Shown here one piece after another: positions 23,506-34,432 of a stretch of 64,000 bases of DNA. This stretch comes from Sipunculus nudus (taxonomy: Eukaryota > Annelida > Sipuncula > Golfingiida > Sipunculidae), in assembly GCA_026874595.1 (NCBI GenBank), contig CM049306.1:11615019-11679018 (forward strand), written 5' to 3'. Made by a program: the position numbers and the translations under genes. The notes under the pieces are model-generated. The model saw only the letters and a list, made by a program, of their open reading frames with translations. It was not told where the DNA came from and did not search any database. Numbering within the stretch: the stretch's first letter is position 1; every line of letters starts with the position of its first letter.

Positions 23506-25647
23506 CTATGTGCGTATTATAATTTTCATTAGTGATTGATAAAAGCACCAGTAATTGTCACTGCCAGTGAAACAGATTTTGGGCGGAGCTGCAAAACATC
23601 TTTAAATATATATGGCACATAGCAAACTAAATTTTAAAAATATAACCTATTATTATATGAATTGAAGTAAATAATTTTTTTTTTTGTAATACGTTTGCCT
23701 ATAACAGGCTATTCATTGTTGTAAGGAATAGTACTGCGTTATAAATGTTTGTACCTTTTAAACATAAAATCTGATCACTAATACCAGAACTTATAACTCC
23801 TTTTTATATTTCATCCATGAAAGTTTCTCAAATCGGGTTCATTCGCCGCCTATATTCATAAAAAATACATAACGTATACCGCAGACTGCATATATATCGC
23901 ATATACCGTACGTGCACCCGGTATAAACGCCGCTTTATATTGATATCGCTCTCAAAACCCAGTCAACGCTTGCATGCATGGCCCAGGGATTAAATATGGA
24001 AAATGTGTCGTGGTCATGATAATCCTTTAAAGTCATACGGCGGAGTCAGTCTCAGTCATGATACATGCAAGAAAATGAATAAAATGCATTCGCCAATCTT
24101 AAATTAGAAGCTATAGCGTATATATATAGTGACGGTGACACAGTGAAAGTAAAATATTAAGACCAAAGATGCGGACTTTCGATATGCATGCGCATGGTGT
24201 ATTCAAAATGACGATCGAGAAATCATGCAGGTGGACAAATTAGACTGAAATCTAATTGCACCTTTCCATTGCTGCAAAATAAGATTTAAAAGACGCAGGT
24301 ATACAAATATATCTATATTGCAAAATGTTTGATGGCTTTGTCTCAAACTTGCCCCTTTCGAAGACCTAAAATACCACAGGGTGTCGGCTTCTATTTTTAC
24401 CCACCGACCTTGTCATTTTCACGTTTGATTGACAGTTTTATTAGCACAAGGAAATTTTCCTATCACACAGAAGATTTTAGCGGAAAGACAGCACACGACA
24501 TGTGGCCAACCAGACGGGGATTCGGAGTGAAAATTACTAATTTAAATTGGCATCAATTACATTAATTATCAAAGGATAATGACATCATTTACAATGTTCG
24601 GGAACCGAACGACATGTATAATTGCCAGGTGTAGGTCATGGTCCGCGTCTCTACAGCTGACGGGACTGGTGAATACAAAATAAATAAATAAACAAACACC
24701 CAAGAGATCATAACTTATTAGAAGTTTTTGGAACATTCCAGGTGCTTCTTAAGAATTATTGAATTGTTGCTGCATATTGTTTTATAATTAACTGGAACTC
24801 TGCCTCTCCGTGAAATCACCATGCACCTTGCAGCCTGGGGAGACCGCATGCTTTCCTGCTAAAGCTGAAGTTTTATCAGCAGTGCATGATTTCTGACTAT
24901 ATGAGGGCCTAAATGTACAAAGTTGCATACGGAGGTTACCAGATTAGCTATATGATTTGAAGTTAGGTCTCGTGTATACATCTAGTTAACCAAGGAATTG
25001 TGCATCTCAAAATTATAAAATAAATTTCCTACTTTTCTTCAAGTGAAGTTGAATTAAATAAATGTAATTATATATTATATTTCCATTTTATATTAATTTC
25101 ATATGACGTAATTATGCTTCATTTAAATGTCACTGAAATAAAGTGCAAATTGAAGACCTGGATAAGTAAGTGCATGAAGATATGTAAGCCTACGAGCAAT
25201 TTTCCTCTAAGATACCAGAATGTACTGCTATGAAATCATAGTAACTAGGCATGATTTTGATAAGCATTGTTGGACTTACGTAGGCCTATATATTTGAATA
25301 ACTTAACATACATTAAAATGTACTGTGAAAACATGTTTCTTTGGTGTTACTTCACAGTTTAGTATCGTTTTCTCACGTTTATAAACTTTGGTATTATGTG
25401 CATTATCCCCAATAGCACATTTTAAAAACACCTTTTCAACAATAAAAAATATTGATTTTCCGTTATTTTATATTCTTGTTAATAACGATTTGTTTACATT
25501 AATGTGCATAGGCCTATTTATTATATATATGTAATAAATTATTGTTCCACTAGTACTACCAGTGTTTTCATTGTTTCTGATCCCTGCGGGAAAGAATCGA
25601 TTCTAATGCATACATATTGCATGACGTGAGAGGATGTTTCCAGGTAA

Positions 25648-25688
25648 CTCCCCCCCCCCCCCCCCACCACCCCCACAAAAAAAAAAAG
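25648..25688. repeat. Poly-C / poly-A low-complexity tract
   Basis: A C-run of about 17, then C/A mixture and an A-run of about 12. Confidence 0.85.
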
Positions 25689-25732
25689 AATAATCAGACC
25701 GCCAGTCGGCACAGCATCTCATGATGCTTCTT

Positions 25733-25822
25733 ATAATGAACACGCCAGACTCAGTCACGTGAACCATGTCCATTTAAAAGACTTTACAAAATAAACACGC
25801 CAGACCCAGTCACGTGAACCTT
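25733..25822. promoter_or_regulatory. Duplicated CACGTG-containing 30-bp block
   Basis: ACACGCCAGACYCAGTCACG occurs twice, with CACGTG at 25756-25761 and 25811-25816 (55 bases apart). CACGTG is the E-box of bHLH factors such as MYC/USF/CLOCK. A role as an intronic control element is inference; a chance short duplication is equally possible. Confidence 0.3.
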
Positions 25823-26502
25823 GCTGATGTAAAAGTAGATACGATTGGGTGAGAAAAGTTTGCAGCGTCAGTGCGTCACCGCTGGCTGAGGGATGACGCG
25901 GTAAAATTGGACCGTTCAGGAAAAAAACCCAAACAGACGTGTCGTCTTGCATCTTAATTGTCCAGTAAATGTTTTATTTATTTTTATTTTTTCGTTATAT
26001 TGACTAGATAGGATAATTCTGTGACTAAAGTCTGCAAAACCGCCTCGTTAATGTACCTTGTGTGCTATATATTGCTAAATTCACTCATTATCGCTCAATC
26101 ACCGTCAGCCGCGGAGGGGCGGTTACTTCAAAAGAAATTGCATGGATACCCTCAATTAAGAAAATAAGAGTTTTCACAAGTGCAAGACATATTTGTTTTG
26201 ATTTTTTATTTCAAATTTTAGTACATTCGCACTGTTTCGAATGGGAAAGATTTGGATATATCAACGTTTATTTAGGCTAATCGTTGATCGAACCAAGTGC
26301 ACACCTGTTTACCTGTCGCACCTGGATTTTTACAAGTGCAGATAAACGCGACAGACCAACTAAACAGCAATTTTATTATAGCATGAAATGTTAACAAACA
26401 GGGTAGACACATTTTTCCAGATTTTATTTTAAAATCAGTCGGCGATTTGTTTTTGCCTGCACATGTAAAAATATATTAATTTGACATAAAAAGGTATATT
26501 AC

Positions 26503-27660
26503 AGGTAACCAGATAATTAGTGCATTTCACACCCATAAATTATATATTTTGCACATTGGACAAAAGTAAATAGTTTTTATTGCAATGTCCCTTATAACAA
26601 GTATAATATATAATTTAAATTAAAAAAATGAGAATTTACCTTTATTTACCTGATCTTACCTGTGCAGGTGAGTAAACTTTTACAGGTAGAAATTGGCAAA
26701 ATTGAAATCCACAAGTCTCATGGCTGTGCAGTTAATTAAAAGATAGTTTCTGCATATTGTTTTAACTCCTTCAAAAATTTCCTCTCCACTTTTAAAATAA
26801 AAAGTTGTCTTTATATTCTGTACTTACAAAGGTAATTAAATCTGTTTAAGATCAAAGGTATCATTTCAGGTAACCCAATAAATAGTGCAGTTAGTACCTA
26901 TAATTCATAAATTTTACACATGGCACTCAAAATTAAGTTGTATTTTTTTTTCTCCCTTATTACATGTATAAAATATATACTTCATTAAAAAAATAATTTA
27001 CCTGTATTTACCTGAATTCACCTGTACAGGTGAATATGTTTTTATGTGTAACCGTAACCAAAATTATCAATTTATGTTTTACATGTCTGAAAAATCAAAA
27101 TATAATGGTTTTACACAGTTGACACTTGTTTATCCATATTCTTCTCAGCCACTTTTCAGCATGATTTTGTCACTGCCACAGGTAATTAGATCAGTTGAAG
27201 AACAAAGGTACTATTCACATAGGTAACTTAATTACTGTATTAAAAGCACCTGTTCTTATATCAAAATGAATTATACAGTCCATAAATAGAGAAGGTATTA
27301 ATTTATAGTAACTATATTGATGAACAAGGTGTTTGCTAACATATTCAGAAAAAAAAAATAATTTACCTTTACTTACCTGTACAGGTAAACATATGTGTTA
27401 TATGTTAATAATCATAGAATGTGCTCTTTGGGTCAGCAAGCTTTTCAGGTGAAAAATATTTGATTTCCACAGAAAAATCCAATTTACTTGCATATGCTGG
27501 TTCGTTGGTGGTTCCCTTTCCAGTATTAAACCAAATCATTTATCTTTTTCTTACCTTTAATTAATAATTACCTTAGAGTGAAAAAAAATCCTTACATTTC
27601 CCTTTTTTAATCAAAGGGTTAATGGGTTACCTGAACAGGATGAAAGGGGTCATTTTGGTG
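26503..27660 (+). repeat. Ancient tandem triplication, about 360-bp unit, with ACCTGTACAGGT
   Basis: Three units start near AGGTAAC at 26506, 26869 and 27221. Each has an A-rich patch followed by 'aatttacct..atttacctg' and a palindromic ACCTGTACAGGT (or ACCTGTGCAGGT), while the rest has drifted. A partial fourth block (27690-27730) has the 'tttacctgtttttacctgta' words only. The best-preserved part of the unit is the ACCTG cluster. Confidence 0.6.
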
Positions 27661-28134
27661 ATATACCAGTGAGTGGAAATACAGTTAGTACAGATTTACC
27701 TGTTTTTACCTGTATATACCTTAGTTACATACTTATCAAACCAGGTATATAGAAAATAAATAAAATAACATGATGGACATATACCTGACAGTAAAAGCTG
27801 AAAATTTCACAAAGATACTTTTAACGGTTACTGAGTTAATGTCTCTTATATAGATTCATGTCAAAATGTGAAAAAAATGCAAAATAAATCTGAACAGTAG
27901 GAGTGTGACAATCCACAGGCTAATCTGAACAGTAAAGGGTTAAGAGACTTGCTGACATCCGTCTTAAGATTACCTTACTTACTGTAATTCCTGGTATGGA
28001 AGTATACTTGAGCTTAAACTCCGTGCCTGTAAAATACTAAAAGACAGCATTCAGACATTGACAAAAATAAACATGGTTCGTGTTAGAATGTTTTATTACT
28101 GGTCTGTATTGTTTTAACAAGCCTAATACGATAT

Positions 28135-28785
28135 GGTGGTCCCGATAGATCAAAACAAACATAGTTTAGTTACTGAGACAGAATTATAACTTACTTCAAT
28201 TCAATGGCAGTCCCCACGGATCTGCCTGTATTATAAGACAGTTCATGTTAATTTAGGACAGTCCCCACGGATCCGCCCGTATTATAAGACAGTTCAAATT
28301 CAATTAGGACGGTCCCCACAGATCCATCCGTATCCTCAAACAGTTCGTGTCAAATTGAGCAATGTAGACAATGCCTTGTTGTCGTGCTGTTGTAGTGGAT
28401 CACCTCTTTGATAGCCCCTATCAATATAACAGTTAACCTACGATAACCATTAAATTCTGCAGATGGTCCCCACAGATCCATCTCTGACCCTAAACCTGTA
28501 GATGGTCCCCACAGATCCATCTCTAATTAGCATCCCCTGTAGATGGTCCCCACAGATCCATCTGTGATCCTAACCCTGTAGATGGTCCCCACGGATCCAT
28601 CTCTAATTATCATCCCCTGTAGATGGTCCCCACAGATCCATCTGTGATCTTAAAGCTGTAGATGGTCCCCACGGATCCATCTCTAATTAACATCCCTAGT
28701 AGATCTCTAATGTCTTGGCCACTGATCCCTATCACCTGTATGTGTCGGCACACCTGTAGCTGGTCCCCACGAATTCACCTCTAAA
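28135..28785. repeat. Left array: ten dyad motifs around TCCCCACRGAT
   Basis: Ten copies of a motif made of two inverse-complementary arms around an 11-base centre TCCCCACRGAT. Copies at 28461, 28500, 28541, 28580, 28621 and 28660 have arms AGATGG/CCATCT. The copy at 28206 has different arms, GGCAG/CTGCC, that still pair perfectly. Copies at about 28257, 28307 and 28757 pair partly, and a worn copy may lie at 28135. Spacing alternates 39 and 41 bases (an 80-base dimer), with 51 bases between the first three. The array ends about 50 bases beyond the stop codon of the recombinase gene. Confidence 0.8.
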
Positions 28786-28836
28786 GAACAGTTTTTACAT
28801 TGGCAACTTAGAGGAATTTAACATTCAACTGAGCAT

Positions 28837-30225
28837 TCATAATGCGTGAAGTCTTAAATAGCGCTTGAAAGCTTCCGTTTTCCAGCGCCCTAAATACCTT
28901 ATCTTGGCATCAGACATACCATTTGCTGCAGCCTCTGTGGCAGCTCCAATCCGGAAGCTGTGCCCCGAGTACTGTTTGGTGTCTAGACCTGCTGCTATCA
29001 GGTTGTCCTTTAAATTACGGTCAAAAGCTGATCTTGTGAAAGGGAAGCCTAAGGGGAGGGAGAACAATGGGCCCGGAGAGGCCCCTCGCAAACCTAGAAA
29101 TGCCTGCACGGCTTTAACAGGACAACATTCCTGTGCCTCTGAAATACTAATCACTGTAGGTATGCTGGGATCTTTGTTTTTGGAATTGTGTAATCTTATC
29201 CGCATGTGTGTTTGGTTTGAGACCCTCAAGAATGTCAAGTCAGAGATCTGAACAACTAGATCATTGCTGGATTTGTCCTTTGGTATCAATTCCCCTATCC
29301 TAAAGAACCCGTGGTAACTAGTCAAATAAACAGCTTTCATTAAGGCCTGTGAAAATTCGCTATTTATCATTAAAGGCATTGCCTTGATTAGCCTAATGAT
29401 GACAGATTTTGTGATTGGGTATCTTATGTCCACAGATGGACGCAATTTTTGAGCCCCAAGCAGTAATTTCTTGATGGCAAACGTGGCTGTGGGGTCAGGC
29501 AGGTCCCTGATTTTGTGAAAGTAGGAAATTGCTGATGCTGTGCTAGCCAATGAACTCCCGCAAATGCCCTTATCGAATCTATCTACGAGAAAGAGAAAGG
29601 TTGTGGATGGTGCTACGGGGTAGCGTGCCCATCCTGAATGGCCTAAGTTTCTGCAAAATTCCTCTAATTGTTGCCATGCTCGTTGATAAGACGTCCTGGT
29701 AGTTTTGGCTAAGCTATTGTCAATCAGGTATTTACCTAGGTCTGTCAAGTGAGAGACTTTGGCACTGGAGGCATTGGTCGAGGGCATTGGTCCATGTAAG
29801 GTGCCAATCTCCGGAATGTGGACACCAAATGGTAACGGGACCTCATTCAGAGCCAAAGCGCTTTGCTGTGCACTTGACGATGGTCTCAACTTGGCCAGCT
29901 TAGCGTCAATTCTGTCGTCTATTTCTTTTGACAAGTTATCTATTTTCTTGTCAAGCCTCTCAGCAACACTGTCAATTTTGGCTGTCAGTCTGTTGACTAA
30001 TGCCTCTACAGCCTGGCTGGGTATCGAGGCTTCAGTGCTTGCGTGCTCTTCTGTGCTGTTGCTAGAGGATCCCCGTGCAGTCCTCCGTCTTTTCGCTGGT
30101 GGTGGTGATGGACTGGCTCCATTACCAGTTGGGTTAGACAGCCTATATCTGGCTGGGGCCCTAGTTGCACGTCTCCTCATACTGAAACAGCCCAATCTCG
30201 CTTGATTACTGACATGAACAATCAA
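28837..30225 (-). CDS. Tyrosine recombinase (DIRS/Crypton-like), intact 462 codons
   Basis: Tyrosine recombinases cut and rejoin DNA at paired-arm sites through a covalent 3'-phosphotyrosine. This intronless frame has a basic Pro-rich N terminus with a Lys-Arg-Arg-Arg nuclear-signal-like patch (45-48), a predicted coiled coil (about 72-113), a core-binding helical domain (about 157-265) and a catalytic domain with all expected residues: Arg309, Lys349 or Lys351, His422-x-x-Arg425, Trp448 and Tyr456. The His-Ser-Phe-Arg-Ile-Gly-Ala-Ala and Leu-Gly-Arg-Trp-Lys patterns resemble DIRS-type and related eukaryotic recombinases. No reverse transcriptase, methyltransferase or GCR1-like domain is near, so it stands alone. 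It lies antisense in intron 5, between two tandem dyad arrays. The frame starts at Met1 (30225); Met16 is an alternative start. Absence of any stop suggests recent activity or selection. Confidence 0.85.
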   Translation of the reverse strand: MIVHVSNQARLGCFSMRRRATRAPARYRLSNPTGNGASPSPPPAKRRRTARGSSSNSTEEHASTEASIPSQAVEALVNRLTAKIDSVAERLDKKIDNLSKEIDDRIDAKLAKLRPSSSAQQSALALNEVPLPFGVHIPEIGTLHGPMPSTNASSAKVSHLTDLGKYLIDNSLAKTTRTSYQRAWQQLEEFCRNLGHSGWARYPVAPSTTFLFLVDRFDKGICGSSLASTASAISYFHKIRDLPDPTATFAIKKLLLGAQKLRPSVDIRYPITKSVIIRLIKAMPLMINSEFSQALMKAVYLTSYHGFFRIGELIPKDKSSNDLVVQISDLTFLRVSNQTHMRIRLHNSKNKDPSIPTVISISEAQECCPVKAVQAFLGLRGASPGPLFSLPLGFPFTRSAFDRNLKDNLIAAGLDTKQYSGHSFRIGAATEAAANGMSDAKIRYLGRWKTEAFKRYLRLHAL

Positions 30226-30277
30226 ACCATGAACGACTTGACGAAAAAACCTTTAACCCTTTGCTAGAAAAGCACAC

Positions 30278-30700
30278 TTCGAACTTGAGACAAGTGCTTT
30301 TTGCTCTCATTAAATGAAACTTGAAACTTATCAATCTGTGGGACCTTAAACAGTGTCCCATTAATTTGTTAACTGTACTTGAAACAAGTGTACATTTTAT
30401 TTGTAAACAGACCCCTGAACCTAGAAACAAATGTCAATTCTATTTATTCAAAGACACATGAAACTTGAAACAAGCGCCAATTTAATTTTGTTAAGTGCAC
30501 TTGAAACTTGAAACAAGTGCATGTATTTATTTATTTAAAGACACTTGAAACTTGAAACAAGCTCCTATTTATTTTTGATAATTGCACTTGAAACTTGAAA
30601 CCAGTGCGTGTTATATTTATTTTAAGACACTTGAAACTTTAAACACGCGCCAATTTAATTTTGTTAAGTGCACTTGTAACTTGAAACAAGTGCATGTATT
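30278..30700. repeat. Right array: about ten dyad motifs GCACTTG-N10-CAAGTGC
   Basis: About ten copies of CACTTGAAACTTGAAACAAG, in which TGCACTTG and CAAGTGCA pair around a 10-base centre; pairing is perfect at 30496-30521 and 30669-30694, and one base off at 30583. One copy (30374) has lost seven central bases. The spacing is about 42 bases and alternates in two types (an 84-base dimer, 'agacacttg' type and 'aagtgcacttg' type). The array starts about 53 bases before the recombinase start codon and shares no sequence with the left array. Its CACTTGA word also equals the NK2 homeodomain site. Confidence 0.8.
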
Positions 30701-30917
30701 AAAATTTTGTGTGGCCATCATAAAAAAATTATCCACTGTTGGGGGAGTAATTTCATGTATTTATGTAATTCCATTGACGATGGTATGTATAATCCTTGAA
30801 TTGATTTAATTACTTTATATGGATCAGATTATTTACAATTCACTTTCATTTACCGAGTTAAACTTTTATCTTGATATAATGGCCAGGAGACAATGATTGT
30901 ATATATTTGTGTTTTAG

Positions 30918-31120
30918 TGATTGACATGTGTGAGAGAGGTCTGAGTGACTGCCATAGAGACTCAGTGTGTATATTCACTGGTCCAAGAAGCTATCGCTGT
31001 CACTGTAAGACTGGTTTCCGGGGAGATGGCAAAGTATGTTCCCCTGTTAATCCATGCCAGACTAGAAATGGAGGTTGTCCTGAAGAAACTACAAATTGTG
31101 TGTACACTGGGCCTGGCATT
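30918..31120 (+). CDS. STAB-like: Stabilin-like exon 6: EGF-like module plus start of another
   Basis: Acceptor gtgttttag. It encodes a full EGF-like unit (Met-Cys-Glu to Gly-Asp-Gly-Lys-Val-Cys), followed by Asn-Pro-Cys-x4-Gly-Gly-Cys and Cys-Val-Tyr-Thr-Gly-Pro-Gly, the first half of the next unit. Donor gtaaga; ends in phase 0. Confidence 0.85.
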
Positions 31121-31805
31121 GTAAGAACTTATCTCTAATACCATTTTCCATCATCCTCAGACACATATGATGCACCTGTTTTTTTTTCAATAGTTCTTCT
31201 TATATGTCAGAGAAGGAAATTAATTCCAGTTATATATTAAGGGAAAATAAGGGATTGTTACATATTTGTTAATCTATGGTGTCAGTGATTAGGCAATTTA
31301 ATTACTGGTTTAACTAAATGTTTAGTTTCATGCACCAGAATAGGACTAAATGTCATGAAATATGACAGCAACCTATGAATGTTAAAATGCTGGTGAACAA
31401 TTGTTAAATCTATGTTATACATTCTTGATAAGCAATAGATATTGTTTGTTCTGCTCTGTTTTTGACATATTTATGACTAATATTACTGTCTTTTATTTAT
31501 TTGTATAAGAATCATATCATCTTCCACTCACGAGAAATTAACTGAGTGTCATGTAGTCTCAAGTATAACTTAATTTTGAGTAATCCTAAAAAAAAATCTC
31601 ATATTTTCACCAATTTTCATTTTTCAAGATTGAAGTGTCTGGTTTGTTACAAGTATAACTGAGAAAAGTTTGTGGAAAATGGTTGAGTAAATATTACTGT
31701 CAAGTGAAATAAATCTCCTGAAGGTTTAGCATTTGGAATGTTCTCTGTTTCATGTGAGTGTACCTTGCTGACAAGAGGTTTTAATATTTTGATGCTTGCT
31801 TACAG

Positions 31806-31942
31806 AGGAGGTGTGAGTGTATAGAAGGTTACCAGAACTTCACTGAAGGAAGTGGTTGTATCCTGACTGACCTCTGCCCTGTAAACGGCAGCGTGTGCCA
31901 TAATAATGCCAACTGTACCACAATAGGGCCTGACCAGATCAA
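31806..31942 (+). CDS. STAB-like: Stabilin-like exon 7: EGF-like modules
   Basis: Acceptor tgcttacag. It opens Arg-Arg-Cys-Glu-Cys-Ile-Glu-Gly-Tyr, finishing the unit started in exon 6, then Leu-Cys-Pro-x-Asn-Gly-x-Val-Cys begins another with Asn-x-Thr sites. The donor is gtgggt, weaker than the others; the exon ends in phase 2, and the split Lys codon is completed by exon 8. Confidence 0.8.
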
Positions 31943-32369
31943 GTGGGTCCTTTAAATTACTTAAATATATAAACATTTTTCTGTCAAACTCTGCCAATTT
32001 GTCCATATCAAATATAATATTCTATATTACAAGATCTCACTTATTGCCAGGAGGTTGTAAACACAAGCTGTAAGGGCTTTTAAAACCATTAAATTCGCTT
32101 TCTTACACAAAATTCTGTTGACTACATTTGTTAAATATTGACTTTTGTCAGGAATCATCATTTCATGATGTGTTGTTTCAATCAAAGTATTATTAAATCA
32201 GCCCCTAATAACATTTCTGTATTATATTTTCATAATTTATTGAACAATATTTACATATAAAATGCAAGTAGGAGTTGGTTTTTAAATGATCAAATGATTC
32301 TGATGACTGAAAAGTAGGTTTTTAATTGTTATATATTTTTCAGTTGATACAGTTGTCTCTACTCCACAG

Positions 32370-32430
32370 GTGCACATGTATGGAAGGGTATGCAGGGGAT
32401 GGCAGGATGTGCTATGGCAATGTTCTAGAG
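32370..32430 (+). CDS. STAB-like: Stabilin-like exon 8: end of EGF-like module
   Basis: Acceptor actccacag. It encodes Cys-Thr-Cys-Met-Glu-Gly-Tyr-Ala-Gly-Asp-Gly-x-x-Cys-Tyr-Gly, closing the EGF cluster directly before the first FAS1 domain, as in known stabilins. Donor gtaaga; phase 0. Confidence 0.85.
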
Positions 32431-32928
32431 GTAAGATCATGGCTTTTGTGATATATAAAGCTTTCATTTAAATTTAACATTGAGCTTAGATATAACATTT
32501 GTGTGTACATACCACAAACATAGAGTTGTAATCTAGGTAATAGAAAGCCATGTTTTGCAAACTTTGTTATTAACATTAACAAACCAAAGTTCTGCGAAAC
32601 TTTGTAGGATAAATGTCTTTGTATTATAAAAAAACAAGTTTTGGTGAATGATAACATGGTATATACATCTCTGCTTTATTTAACAGTAATAATAGGCAGT
32701 GAGTGTAAAATATATATTATTCATCAAATATTGAAATTTTTTTATAGTGCATGTTCTTTAATTGGCCTTAAAGATGAATGTCCAAATGCTTCTTTCAGCA
32801 TTGTTTGACCATTTAGCTATTGACATAGTATTAATAATTGATCATTATAATTATGAAGCAGCATGGTCAGTTGAATTTCCTATGGGAGATTCAGTTGATT
32901 TCATATTACGTTAGAACTTTTATTGCAG

Positions 32929-33093
32929 GAACTGAAAAGAGCAAACACTGAGATTCCGCAGTTAAAGGGACAGCTGTTCAAGATGATATCCACCCTGGAG
33001 TACACGTATGGAGACAATATAACCCAGCACGGGCCTTTCACAGTTTTTGCTCCAACCGATGGAGCATTTTATAGAAACCTAGACAGTGATGAG
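32929..33093 (+). CDS. STAB-like: Stabilin-like exon 9: FAS1 domain 1, N-terminal part
   Basis: Acceptor ttattgcag. Its 55 codons carry a helical lead and the FAS1 H1 motif Gly-Pro-Phe-Thr-Val-Phe-Ala-Pro-Thr-Asp-Gly-Ala-Phe, which is diagnostic of fasciclin domains. Donor gtttgt is a weak match. Phase 0 at both ends. Confidence 0.9.
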
Positions 33094-33960
33094 GTTTGTT
33101 AAGAAATATTTATGAGATCAATTTAGGACTTGTTTCTTATTTCATATACAGATAGACATCTTTAAGGTAGCACCCTTTTTCATAAACAATCAAAATGTCA
33201 TTTAGAATTAATATCCACTTATAAATTGTACATAATTTTAAACCTAGTACAGTGTTTGTGTTTATGGTATTTTTTATTCATATATTTTAATTTTTCAATA
33301 TTTTCATATATTTTAAGAATTTTATCAATATTAAACTACATGGCTATCTCAAATTGGATTTCTTTTGTTGTTTCAATTACCTTGTGTCTTTCTTGTTTCA
33401 GAATTAAATTTATTTTTTTTTCATATATATTCTTTCATATATTTGAACAATTTTATCAATATTTAACTACATGACTCTCTCAAAATGGTTTTCTTTTGTT
33501 TTTTCTTTACCATGTGTCTTTCTTGTTCATGAAATAAATTTAATTTTTTTATGTAATTTTTTTTATTTCAAAGGTAGATAGTAACTCAATACAGAAAAAC
33601 ACATTAAAAAATGGTTTTGAGATATTGTCAAATAGTTTGACATTAATCAACTTTCGGATTGATTTTATATATATGGGTTTTGCACAGCATAACTTAAGGA
33701 TGGTTATTTAACAGATTTTCATATATGGATTCAGCTTTTCAGATGTTGTATACAAATGTATTTAATCAATATATGTTTTAATTTTTTATTGAAATTTACC
33801 TTAAATTTGCGTATGCTATAAATTTCAGGTGCTTAACTAATTATGTTACTTATTGAGATCTCTGTGTTGGAACTTCCTAGGTAGCATGTTATGTTATAAT
33901 ACTGTACTAATAATGAATTTAAATGATGTGATTATTTCAGTTGTACATGTTTGATTGTAG

Positions 33961-34107
33961 ATGTCAGCCTTACTCGCCAACAAGACATTCTCCCGTCAGC
34001 TGATGCGGCAGCATCTGATTCCGATACAAACACAAATCAGTGACCTGTCCAACGATACCGTCCTGTACACTCTTCAAGGAATTAGAATGGTCATATCTGT
34101 CATACAG
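33961..34107 (+). CDS. STAB-like: Stabilin-like exon 10: FAS1 domain 1, middle, with GC donor
   Basis: Acceptor tgattgtag. Its 49 codons give the Leu-x-x-Gln-Leu-x-x-x-His-Leu-Ile segment and a beta-strand pair Thr-Leu-Gln-Gly-Ile-x-x-x-Ile-Ser-Val. The exon ends CAG followed by gcaagt: a GC-AG intron with the usual strong context for GC donors. The next exon resumes in phase 0 and finishes the same FAS1 fold. Intron 10 is 19.2 kb and nearly all repeats. Confidence 0.8.
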
Positions 34108-34432
34108 GCAAGTAATAAACTTTGGAGTATGTTGTTACAATAAGGCTTAACTGTAAAAATGACATTTTGCAAGAATAAATGAAAACAGTGTTAAATAATG
34201 AAGAGAGATATTCTTTTTACCTTCAGCAAGAAGCAGGTAAGTTGTATGAGCATTTAGTTTGATTAGCTTGTATTGTCCCATAATTTGCCAGTAATCTAAA
34301 TATCCTTATTGCCTCTGCCAGGTAGGGTATGCATTCATTCCATTTATTGCTTGCCGGAAATCTTCGATTTCAGCAAGCATATTAGTCAGTTCTGTATGTC
34401 CATTTCTTTGTTTGTTTGGTTTTTAGCTCAGC

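Larger units (their letters stand above)
21967..30917. other. STAB-like: Intron 5 of the stabilin-like gene
   Basis: A 9-kb intron. From 21967 to about 26500 it is mostly single-copy in appearance, with CpG-richer patches (22380-22460, 22860-22920, 23870-24120), a (GT)n run (23474-23505) and a poly-C/poly-A tract (25648-25688). The CACGTG pair, the 360-bp tandem triplication and the recombinase element are listed separately. I found no exon here. Confidence 0.6.

Noticed and set aside
28200-28785. CRISPR-like appearance of regularly spaced repeats
   Set aside because: Spacers between copies are themselves repeated in two alternating types, the host is an animal, and no cas genes are present. 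It is a tandem dimer array.
29759-30205. 148-codon open frame on the + strand
   Set aside because: It lies wholly antisense to the tyrosine recombinase and has no domain, so it is a shadow frame.
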